Assembly: GCA_903911455.1 (NCBI GenBank)
Contig: CAIWDQ010000269.1
Location: forward strand, 1 to 7,762
Direction: 5' to 3'
Source of the DNA: an uncultured bacterium
GTDB taxonomy: Bacteria; Bacteroidota; Bacteroidia; Bacteroidales; JACABE01
Length of the DNA stretch: 7,762 nt
How positions within the stretch are numbered: position 1 is the stretch's first letter; each line of letters starts with the position of its first letter. Made by a program: the position numbers and the translations under genes. A model generated the notes under the pieces. The model worked only from the letters and a program-made list of their open reading frames with translations. It was not told where the DNA came from and searched no databases. Positions 1 through 6,322 of the stretch are shown piece after piece.

Positions 1-886
1 CAGCACTGTTATTACTTTCTGTAAAGTTATATCCTGTTATAAAATTAATCTTTGGATAATATAAAGAATTAAACTCTTTAATACTTAGTTTAGAAATATC
101 AACTTGCTTTTGCAACGATAGGAGGGAAGTATTAGCCGAATACATCTTACTTATTAACTCTTCTTTTTTAAGTTCAAAGTTATTAGTTATCGAATCAGTA
201 ACATTAACAATAGTTCCGGCATCTCTACACAGCAATTGATTTAAAGTTCTCTTGGATGCAATAATTACACTTTTTTGATTAATGAAGTTTTCAGTATAAA
301 CATTCAAATCAATTTTAGATTGAAGAAGATTATTCTTTGGAATAAGTCCTGCATCATAACTAGTTTGTAAAATCTTAACCCTTTCTTTGTTGTAATTTAT
401 TACTTCATTTATAGAATTAAGCTCTTGTGTTTGTCTTACCACATCATAATAAGCAGAAATTACATTATAAATAGTCAGTAAAACCTTATCTTTATATTGT
501 AGTTCGCCTAAAGCTTGAATTTCGTTTAGTTTATTTTTAGTAACAAACATTTTACCACCATCAAACAGCGTCCAGTTAAGAAATACTCCTGCAGTAAAAG
601 TATTATAATGAGCATTACTAGCTGTAATCTCACTACCTGACGAAAGCTTTTGATCAATATTATTGATTGCATAATTATCAGAGCCCGTAATTGATACTCC
701 AGGAAGTGCACCTGCATTACCATATGTATTATTAAGTTTAGAAATATCAGCATCGTTACGTGCAACCCATATATCAAAGTTATTCTTAAGTGCAATGTTA
801 ATTGCATCTTCAACAGTTAAAACATTCTGAGCATGAATGTAACAACTGCTTATCATTATTATAAATAGAAGAAGTATTCGTTTCAT
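1..886 (-). CDS. TolC-family outer-membrane efflux channel, 3'-truncated by window edge
   Basis: This would be the outer-membrane exit duct of the tripartite efflux pump encoded just upstream. The frame opens at ATG 886-884 and stays open for 295 codons to base 2, so the C-terminal part lies outside the window; the family is usually about 420-480 residues. The N-terminus (MKRILLLFIIMISSCYIHAQ) is a signal sequence. The most likely cleavage is after A19, before Q20, as is common in Bacteroidota, but I12-S-S-C15 also fits a lipobox. Mature protein begins LTVEDAINIALKNN, typical of the outer-membrane efflux protein family. LNWTLFDGGK (residues 103-112) fits a beta-strand/turn segment, and a long helical stretch at about 113-220 includes the family-like GLIPKNNLLQSKIDL. 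A second repeat starts near residue 240. The gene starts 12 bases after the RND gene stops, so they are surely co-transcribed. The family is certain; the exported substrate is not known. Confidence 0.93.
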   Translation of the reverse strand, partial: MKRILLLFIIMISSCYIHAQNVLTVEDAINIALKNNFDIWVARNDADISKLNNTYGNAGALPGVSITGSDNYAINNIDQKLSSGSEITASNAHYNTFTAGVFLNWTLFDGGKMFVTKNKLNEIQALGELQYKDKVLLTIYNVISAYYDVVRQTQELNSINEVINYNKERVKILQTSYDAGLIPKNNLLQSKIDLNVYTENFINQKSVIIASKRTLNQLLCRDAGTIVNVTDSITNNFELKKEELISKMYSANTSLLSLQKQVDISKLSIKEFNSLYYPKINFITGYNFTESNNSA

Positions 887-898
887 CTTATTAAGATT

Positions 899-3800
899 TT
901 AACTAATTAAATTGTCAGGAGTAACAGTATCAATCGTATCTTCAAGATTTCTTGCCGAAATAAGAGTATACATCACAGGTATAACAAATAAAGTAAGCAA
1001 TAATGAAAATAACAAACCGCCAACAACAACAACACCAAGTGGTACACGACTTTGTGCACCTGCTCCTAATGCTAAAGCAATTGGTAATGCACCAAAAATA
1101 GTAGCTAAAGATGTCATTAAAATTGGACGTAATCGCGCTGCAGCAGCTTCAAATACAGCTTCTCTCTTGTTAAGCCCTTTCTTACGTTTCTGATTTGCAA
1201 ACTCAACGATTAGAATACCATTTTTAGTAACCAATCCAATTAACATGATCATACCAATTTCAGAAAATATATTTAATGTCATGCCAAATATCCATAATGA
1301 TAACAATGCCCCTGCAATTGCTAAAGGTACTGTTAACATGATAGTAAAAGGATCTCTGAAACTTTCAAACTGAGCTGCTAATATAAGATATATTAAAACT
1401 AATGCCATTATTAAAGCAAAAGCAATATTAGAACTACTCTCGGCAAAGTCTCTTGAAGGTCCGTTTAAATCGGTATGAAAAGAATCGTCAAGTACATTTT
1501 TAGCAATCCGTTGCATTGCTTCAACACCTTCACCAAGAGATCTTCCTTCAGCCAGAGAAGCTGATACTGTTGCAGCTTTATATCTGTTAAAATGATACAA
1601 CGTTGGTGGACTACTATTTTCTTCAGACTTAACTAGGTTATCTAATTGAATAAGATTACCTACATTATTCCTCACATATAAGGAAGAAATATTAGCAGGT
1701 TCATTTCTTTCAGTTCTGTCCAACTGTCCAATTACAAAATATTGTTTACCATTTCTGTTAAAATAATCATATCTTCTTCCGCTTAAAGCGAAATTGAGAG
1801 TATTTGAAACATCAATTTCATTAACACCCAGATTAGTTGCTTTTAGTCTGTCAACAAAAATATTTATTTCAGGTTTATTGAACTTAAGATTTACATCTAC
1901 ATTGCTAAAAACAGGATCTTTGCGAGCTTCTTCAAGAAATTTAGGAAGAGATACTTTAATTTTGCTGAAATCTAAATTCTGAATTACAAATTGTACAGGT
2001 AATTGCGAACCACCAGAAAGCGAAGTTGCAATTGTTTGTTCCTGAATAGGAATAATACGTGCTGCTGTATGACGTTTATAAAGTTTTACTAATCTATCAT
2101 ATATTTCTTGTTGAGTAGCTTTACGTTCATTAGGTTCAGTTAAAAAGATATTTATACCTCCTGAATTACTACTTGAGGAACCTCCACCACCAGGAGATAT
2201 TCTAGTAAATACAATTCTACTTTCAGGTACACTATCCATTACTTGTTGTCCAATTCTTTCCAATAAATTTTTGGTATAATCAAAATCAGTCCCCTCAGGT
2301 AATGTTAAGTTGGTTCTTAAGATGCTATGATCTTCTAAAGGAGCCAACTCAGATTTTATATTACTACCTAATAAATAAATAAGTGCTACACAAATACCCA
2401 ATATATAAACTGAAATCATTCTATGTTTCATAAAAGATTTAAGTAATCTTCTATAATACAAATCAAGATTTACAAAGAATGGTTCAGTCATTAAATAGAA
2501 CTTTGAATGATGAGTGCCAGATGTACCTAGTTTCACATTCAATACGGGTGTCAATGTTAATGAAACAAAAGCTGAGATTAAAACAGCTCCAGCTAATACA
2601 ATCCCAAATTCACGGAACAATCTACCTGTAAAACCTTGTAAAAATATTACAGGTATAAATACAATTGCCAATGTAAATGAAGTTGTAATAACTACTGAAA
2701 AGATTTCTCTCGTACCTTCAAAAGCTGCTTTCCATTTATCCATACCTCCTTCTATCTTTTTAAAGATATTTTCAGTTACAACTATACCATCATCAACAAC
2801 TAATCCGGTTGCAAGGACAATTGCTAATAATGTAAGCACATTAATTGAAAATCCGAAGATATACATGATAAAAAAAGCTCCTATTAAGGATACAGGTATA
2901 TCAATTAGTGGACGTAAGGCTATAATCCAGTTCCTAAAGAAAAGAAATATAATTAAAACAACCAGTAAAATAGCAATCATTAATGTTTCAGTAACATCTT
3001 TTACTGACTGTTTTACAAATTTAGATTTATCAAAACCAACATCTAAACTAGTACCTTGAGGGACATTCTTTTTTACTTCTTCTAATCTTTTAAAAAACTC
3101 ATCAGCAATTTGAATATGATTAGCTCCCGGAAGTGGAATTAACGCTAAAGAAATACCTTCAGCGCCATTTAACTTAACAGTTATTTCTTCGTTTTCAGGT
3201 CCTAAAACAGCTTCACCAATATCACTTAATCTTACAACCTGATCATTAGTTTGTTTTATGATTAGGTTGTTAAAATCTTCTTCAGTAACTAATTTTCCAT
3301 ATGTTTTTATAATAAGTTCAGTTGATTTTCCTCTAATTTTACCTCCTGGAAGCTCAACATTTTCTTTCTGCAAAACATTATTTATATCTATTGCAGTTAC
3401 ATTGTAAGCAGCCATCTTATCAGGGTTTAACCACAAACGCATGGCTGGTCTTTTTTGTCCAAACAAACCTACAGAACTTACTCCCGGGATAGTTTGAAAT
3501 TTTTCCTGTAAAATATTCTCAGCATAATCACTCAATTCTAAAGCACTCATTTTAGTACTTTGAATTGCTAATGTAATAATCGGATCACCATTAGCATCTG
3601 CTTTAGTAACAATAGGAGGGGCATCAATATCTTGTGGCAAATTACGTGAAGCTTGCGATGTTTTATCACGTACATCATTTGCTGCTTTTTCAAGATCGGC
3701 ACCAACATTAAATTCAACTAATATATTGCTACTACCTGTATTTGAAGATGAAGAAATAGAACGAACTCCTTCAATACCATTGATAGATTTTTCTAAAGGT

Positions 3801-3994
3801 TCGGTGATTTGGGATTCAATAATTTCGGCATTTGCACCTGTGTAATTTGTTTGAACACTAATAGTTGGAGGATCTATAGCCGGATATAATCTTACGCCTA
3901 AAAAACTATATCCTATATAGCCAAACAATACTATTACAAGACTCATCACGATAGATGCTACCGGACGTTTTAAAGCAAAGTCAGATAATGTCAT
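899..3994 (-). CDS. RND efflux pump, inner-membrane transporter (HAE1/AcrB family)
   Basis: This is the proton-driven inner-membrane pump of a tripartite exporter, 1031 residues, full length for the AcrB/MexB family. It opens with the usual MTLSDFALKRPVASIVMSLV, containing the first membrane helix. It has two large periplasmic loops (about 33-335 and 545-850) and helix clusters at about 335-485 and 855-1015. The proton-relay residues are present: D401 and D402 in GLVVDDGIVVTEN (TM4), K924 in GLVTKNGILIVEF (TM10), and the arginine of RPILMTSL (R956). A Gly/Ser-rich loop (residues 601-613) lies in the second periplasmic region. The GLVVDDGIVVTEN and RPLIDIPVSL segments resemble Bacteroidota HAE1 pumps rather than heavy-metal (CusA-type) ones. 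The ATG lies 6 bases after the adaptor stop and the TolC gene follows 12 bases downstream. Substrates could be drugs, dyes, detergents or endogenous metabolites; sequence alone does not decide. Confidence 0.97.
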   Translation of the reverse strand: MTLSDFALKRPVASIVMSLVIVLFGYIGYSFLGVRLYPAIDPPTISVQTNYTGANAEIIESQITEPLEKSINGIEGVRSISSSSNTGSSNILVEFNVGADLEKAANDVRDKTSQASRNLPQDIDAPPIVTKADANGDPIITLAIQSTKMSALELSDYAENILQEKFQTIPGVSSVGLFGQKRPAMRLWLNPDKMAAYNVTAIDINNVLQKENVELPGGKIRGKSTELIIKTYGKLVTEEDFNNLIIKQTNDQVVRLSDIGEAVLGPENEEITVKLNGAEGISLALIPLPGANHIQIADEFFKRLEEVKKNVPQGTSLDVGFDKSKFVKQSVKDVTETLMIAILLVVLIIFLFFRNWIIALRPLIDIPVSLIGAFFIMYIFGFSINVLTLLAIVLATGLVVDDGIVVTENIFKKIEGGMDKWKAAFEGTREIFSVVITTSFTLAIVFIPVIFLQGFTGRLFREFGIVLAGAVLISAFVSLTLTPVLNVKLGTSGTHHSKFYLMTEPFFVNLDLYYRRLLKSFMKHRMISVYILGICVALIYLLGSNIKSELAPLEDHSILRTNLTLPEGTDFDYTKNLLERIGQQVMDSVPESRIVFTRISPGGGGSSSSNSGGINIFLTEPNERKATQQEIYDRLVKLYKRHTAARIIPIQEQTIATSLSGGSQLPVQFVIQNLDFSKIKVSLPKFLEEARKDPVFSNVDVNLKFNKPEINIFVDRLKATNLGVNEIDVSNTLNFALSGRRYDYFNRNGKQYFVIGQLDRTERNEPANISSLYVRNNVGNLIQLDNLVKSEENSSPPTLYHFNRYKAATVSASLAEGRSLGEGVEAMQRIAKNVLDDSFHTDLNGPSRDFAESSSNIAFALIMALVLIYLILAAQFESFRDPFTIMLTVPLAIAGALLSLWIFGMTLNIFSEIGMIMLIGLVTKNGILIVEFANQKRKKGLNKREAVFEAAAARLRPILMTSLATIFGALPIALALGAGAQSRVPLGVVVVGGLLFSLLLTLFVIPVMYTLISARNLEDTIDTVTPDNLIS

Positions 3995-4000
3995 AATTTC

Positions 4001-5056
4001 TTACTTAATAAGTTTTGAAATTTTAACTGCATCTCCCTGTTTCACAAAAAGTAAACCAGTAGTTAGTACTGTGTCACCTTCTTCAATGCCTGTAAGTATT
4101 TCAATGCTGGATTCTTTCCTTATTCCCGTCTTAACAGTTATCATTTTAGCCTTTCCGCCTTTTGTAATGATAACTTTTTTATCTTTTTCTTGAGGAATAA
4201 TAGCTTGTGTTGGAATCATGAGTGCATTTTTATTCTCACCTAAAGTTAATTCAACATTTGCAAACTTACCAGGCACTAATGAATTGTTTTTACTATTAAC
4301 AACGGCTCTTACTTTCAGATTTCTTGTATTTGCATCTATACCTTCTTCAGTTGCAATTACTGAAGCATCGTACTTATTATCATCACCCTGAACAGTAAAT
4401 TTTATTTTTTTACCAGTAGTTACTTCTTTGCTGTATTTTTCAGGAATACTAAAGTCTAATTTAAGTTGTTGAACAGCTCTTATAGTGGTTAATGCGGTGG
4501 TAGGCGAAACTTGTGCACCTAAACTTATGTTTCTTAATCCAATAGTACCATCATATGGGGCTAATATTTCAGTTTTTCGTATTTGAACTTTCATTACTTC
4601 AATATCAGCATTTATTGAATTTACCTGAAGCGAGGTTTGGTCGTAATCTAGCTGGCTAATTCCGTTTACTTTCATCAAATCTGCTTGTCTTTTTAAAGTT
4701 TGTTCTGTTATTTTGAGCTGTGCTTGAAGCTTTTTTAACTGTGCTTGCAAATCTCCGTCATAAAGTTTTACTAATAATGATCCTTTTCTTACAGATTTCC
4801 CTTCTTGAATATTGATTTCAACAACACGTCCTGATATTTCGGGCATTAAAACTGTTTCTTCAAATGATTTCAATGTTCCTGACACTGATATTGTCATATC
4901 TAAAAGAGTTGGCTTTGCTATGAAGCCTTCAACCATCATTGTTTTTCCAACTTGTTTTATTGCTTTTTCTTTATCAGCATGTCCTGATGAGCATGAATAC
5001 AGTATTATTATTATTAAAGAATGGAAAAGTAATAGTAATGATTTATTTTTTCTCAT
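4001..5056 (-). CDS. RND efflux periplasmic adaptor subunit (membrane fusion lipoprotein)
   Basis: This is the adaptor that joins the RND pump to the TolC-like channel, 351 residues and complete. It begins with a charged MRKNK, a hydrophobic core and LYSC, so C22 is the probable lipidated cysteine. The residues after it (SSGHADKE) have no acidic run right behind the cysteine, so surface export is not indicated. The first lipoyl half lies at about 65-99 (MPEISGRVVEINIQEGKSVRKG is its core), followed by a short alpha-hairpin at about 102-162. The second lipoyl half is at 163-185 (ILAPYDGTIGLRNISLGAQV). A beta-barrel (about 199-272, ending VPGKFANVEL) and a membrane-proximal domain (278-351, starting MIPTQAIIP) follow. 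This order is that of MexA/AcrA-type adaptors. It is the first gene of the efflux operon and follows the 504-base gap with the 21-bp repeats. ATG 5056-5054 has no Shine-Dalgarno sequence, only AT-rich leader, which is normal for the phylum. Confidence 0.95.
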   Translation of the reverse strand: MRKNKSLLLLFHSLIIIILYSCSSGHADKEKAIKQVGKTMMVEGFIAKPTLLDMTISVSGTLKSFEETVLMPEISGRVVEINIQEGKSVRKGSLLVKLYDGDLQAQLKKLQAQLKITEQTLKRQADLMKVNGISQLDYDQTSLQVNSINADIEVMKVQIRKTEILAPYDGTIGLRNISLGAQVSPTTALTTIRAVQQLKLDFSIPEKYSKEVTTGKKIKFTVQGDDNKYDASVIATEEGIDANTRNLKVRAVVNSKNNSLVPGKFANVELTLGENKNALMIPTQAIIPQEKDKKVIITKGGKAKMITVKTGIRKESSIEILTGIEEGDTVLTTGLLFVKQGDAVKISKLIK

Positions 5057-5100
5057 TTTATATAATTTGAATTGAATTTGATTAGTTTAAAATTAAAATA

Positions 5101-5108
5101 CAAAAGTA
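5101..5108 (-). promoter_or_regulatory. Candidate Bacteroidota -7 promoter box for the efflux operon
   Basis: Read on the minus strand, these bases are TACTTTTG, a full match to the TAnnTTTG -7 element used by the Bacteroidota primary sigma factor. The box ends 44 bases before the adaptor ATG, which would give a leader of about 35-40 bases. I see no good TTTG -33 element at the usual 19-21 base distance; the nearest TTTG is about 31 bases upstream. The promoter may therefore be weak or dependent on an activator. The call rests on one motif only. Confidence 0.45.
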
Positions 5109-5120
5109 GTTATAATAACT
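5108..5120. promoter_or_regulatory. 13-bp perfect palindrome next to the -7 box, candidate operator
   Basis: AGTTATAATAACT is two 6-base arms that are exact reverse complements around one central base. It touches the upstream edge of the candidate -7 box of the efflux operon, where a bound TetR- or MarR-like repressor would block RNA polymerase. A second, overlapping inverted repeat (AACTT, 3 bases, AAGTT) spans 5117-5129. The region is very AT-rich, so short palindromes arise easily by chance, and no regulator gene is visible nearby. Confidence 0.3.
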
Positions 5121-5206
5121 TAAGAAGTTAATGTTTTTACAAACTTTAAGCATAAATTAACATTAAAGAGTTATTATTTCTAAAATTATAAAATAAATAA
5201 GCTATT

Positions 5207-5500
5207 TTTTACTTTAATTCAGTTTGATTCCCACTTTAATAGAATTAGTTCAGCACTTTACTGAATAATTTCAGCTTTACTCTGACTTAATTCCTACTTA
5301 ATTTGAATTAAGTCCTCTTTATATTGAATTAAGTCGGCATTATCTCGAGATACTTCCGCATTAAGTGTACTTAGTTCCGCATTAAGTGTACTTAGTTCCG
5401 ACTTAATGGGACTTAATGCCGACTTAAGTGGACTTAGTTCCGCATTAAGGGTACTTAATGCCGACTTTATTCGAGATACTTCCTCCTTTATTCAATTTTT
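5207..5500. repeat. Array of about 14 imperfect 21-bp tandem repeats
   Basis: The sequence falls into consecutive 21-base units with no phase slip, starting at 5207, 5228, 5249, 5270, 5291, 5312, 5333, 5354, 5375, 5396, 5417, 5438, 5459 and 5480. Numbered from 0, the core units share TTCCG or TGCCG at positions 1-5, TTAA at 8-11 and ACTTA at 16-20. Units 7 and 8 (5354-5395) are identical. Units 9-11 differ from them by a few bases, and units 0-5 and 13 are strongly diverged and AT-rich. Each core unit holds ACTTA/TAAGT inverted motifs with a short spacer (for example TAAGTGTACTTA), so RNA or single-stranded DNA could pair in many registers. The array lies between the DUF190 stop and the efflux operon promoter region. 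One minus-strand frame is open for 65 codons with heptad-like text but has no start codon. There is no CRISPR architecture: repeats are contiguous, without unique spacers. Confidence 0.93.
5297..5491 (-). pseudogene. Possible remnant of a coiled-coil (heptad-repeat) reading frame
   Basis: Within the 21-bp array, one minus-strand frame runs 65 codons between TGA (5494-5492) and TAG (5296-5294). Each unit encodes seven residues. Examples are LSTLNAE (three times), LSPLKSA, LSPIKSE, VSRIKSA and LIQYKED, giving Leu/Val at heptad position 1, often Leu/Ile at position 4, and Glu/Ala/Asp at position 7. This is the a/d pattern of a coiled coil, though two units carry proline. No ATG, GTG or TTG occurs in the frame, and the same phase continues beyond both ends with further stops (units 0, 2, 4 and 13). 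It is therefore not a functional gene as it stands. It could be a decayed gene fragment, or the pattern may only reflect a 21-bp period being divisible by three. No known protein is recognised. Confidence 0.25.
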
Positions 5501-5515
5501 GCTGATCTTTAATAT

Positions 5516-5541
5516 AATATAGAATGAAATTCTTTTATATT
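5516..5541 (-). terminator. Weak AT-rich hairpin after the DUF190 gene, possible terminator
   Basis: About 20 bases past the DUF190 stop, the minus strand reads AATATA, AAA, GAAT, a TTC loop, ATTC, TATATT. This is an interrupted inverted repeat with a three-base bulge. The stem is almost all A-T and no clear U-tract follows, so it is a poor intrinsic terminator. It is the only hairpin I see between this operon and the repeat array. It could be chance in such AT-rich DNA. Confidence 0.2.
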
Positions 5542-5560
5542 AAAATCATAAAAACAATAA

Positions 5561-5917
5561 TTATTCTGGTGATATGACTGATTGGTGGAATATTACATGT
5601 ACTTTTTCTAAAGTAATCAGACCTCTGTGTTTAGGATTGTCAAAATATTTTTCAATAGTCTTAACAAAAGCATTTATTTTATCAGCTTCATCAATAATTT
5701 CAATAACAATGGGCAAATCATCCGAAACTGCCAATAATTTAGCCGTATGTATAAAACCATGAGCTCCATACGACATGATACCTCTTAAAACTGTGGCACC
5801 GGCAATGCCAAAATCCTTGGCATCATGCACAATAACTTCGTAAATAGGAGTACTATTTATCTTATCTAATGAGCCTGTAAATATTCTTAATAATAATTTT
5901 TCGCCATTAAGTTCCAT
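5561..5917 (-). CDS. DUF190 family protein (PII/CutA-like fold), linked to CrcB
   Basis: This is a small soluble protein of 118 residues, full length for DUF190. Family hallmarks are GEKLLLRIFTGSLDK near the start (residues 5-19), GIAGATVLRGIMSYGAHG (37-54), SDDLPIVIEIID (65-76) and GLITLEKVHVI (99-109). DUF190 proteins adopt a ferredoxin-like, PII/CutA-like fold and are often encoded next to crcB, which is the case here: the gene starts 12 bases after the crcB stop. Its molecular role is not established. A sensor or modulator of fluoride export is a reasonable inference from the pairing, not something the sequence proves. The ATG at 5917 is preceded by AAATAAATAGT with no Shine-Dalgarno sequence. 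It is the last gene of the apparent rlmB-crcB-DUF190 unit. Confidence 0.9.
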   Translation of the reverse strand: MELNGEKLLLRIFTGSLDKINSTPIYEVIVHDAKDFGIAGATVLRGIMSYGAHGFIHTAKLLAVSDDLPIVIEIIDEADKINAFVKTIEKYFDNPKHRGLITLEKVHVIFHQSVISPE

Positions 5918-5929
5918 ACTATTTATTTT

Positions 5930-6307
5930 TTAAAATGCTTTTACAATAATTACACCCAAATAAGCTGCAAGAATACCCAAAAACACACTCAAAGAGATAT
6001 ATCCTGAAGCAATTAGGATTTCTCTATCTTTTAATAACTGAAGAATATCATACGAAAAAGTAGAAAAGGTGGTGAAACCGCCACAAAAACCTGTAGCAAG
6101 GAACATTCTGACTTCAGGTGACATGATATTACCCTTCTCACTGAAAGCATATATCATACCTATTAATAAACAGCCCACTATATTAATTGTAAAGGTGCCC
6201 AAAGGGAAAGATGAAGGGTAATATTTATTAATAAAAATCTGCCCAAGGTAACGTGCTGCACTACCAATAAAACCACCTGAGCCAACTATTAAAAGCATTC
6301 TGAACAT
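5930..6307 (-). CDS. crcB: CrcB/Fluc fluoride ion channel
   Basis: This is a small inner-membrane protein of 125 residues, with four predicted membrane helices at about 3-25, 35-56, 66-90 and 98-121. It matches Fluc channels, which form antiparallel dual-topology dimers that let toxic fluoride leave the cytoplasm. Visible signatures are GSGGFIGSAARY (residues 9-20), GTFTINIVGC with the conserved Asn42, and GFCGGFTTFSTFS (73-85). The last carries the Phe-box residues Phe81 and Phe84 and the Gly/Thr that line the central sodium site in studied homologues. It is a single gene, so a homodimer is expected rather than the paired crcB1/crcB2 arrangement. It begins 15 bases after the rlmB stop, leaving no room for a crcB-motif fluoride riboswitch at its own 5' end. 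ATG 6307 is used here; an ATG three codons later is an alternative. Confidence 0.95.
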   Translation of the reverse strand: MFRMLLIVGSGGFIGSAARYLGQIFINKYYPSSFPLGTFTINIVGCLLIGMIYAFSEKGNIMSPEVRMFLATGFCGGFTTFSTFSYDILQLLKDREILIASGYISLSVFLGILAAYLGVIIVKAF

Positions 6308-6322
6308 AGAGGTAATTGTATA

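Noticed and set aside
526..813. Minus-strand open frame of 95 codons overlapping the TolC-like gene
   Set aside because: It is an out-of-frame shadow on the same strand; the true frame from ATG 886 shows clear outer-membrane efflux protein features across the same bases.
887..898. CTTATTAAG near-palindrome between the RND and TolC-like genes as a terminator or operator
   Set aside because: It is very short and AT-rich, and lies within a 12-base gap of a tight operon where a terminator is not expected.
2514..3059. Long plus-strand open frame (181 codons) inside the RND pump gene
   Set aside because: It is antisense to the well-conserved RND coding sequence, its translation is low-complexity with no domain, and it reflects the codon bias of the real gene.
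5478..5489. Perfect Shine-Dalgarno-like AAAGGAGG on the minus strand in the outer repeat unit
   Set aside because: No start codon follows at a usable distance, and genes in this window do not use Shine-Dalgarno sequences; it is part of the repeat text.
5207..5500. CRISPR array
   Set aside because: The units are contiguous 21-bp direct repeats with no unique spacers, copies diverge steadily toward the ends, and no cas gene is present.
5406..5522. Small plus-strand ORF of 38 codons starting MGLNADLSGL inside the 21-bp array
   Set aside because: It starts within a repeat unit, has no upstream signals, runs opposite to all genes, and is explained by the 21-bp period being a multiple of three.
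6308..6322. Fluoride riboswitch ahead of crcB
   Set aside because: Only 15 bases separate the rlmB stop from the crcB start, too short for the crcB RNA motif, and I saw no such motif in the gap before rlmB.
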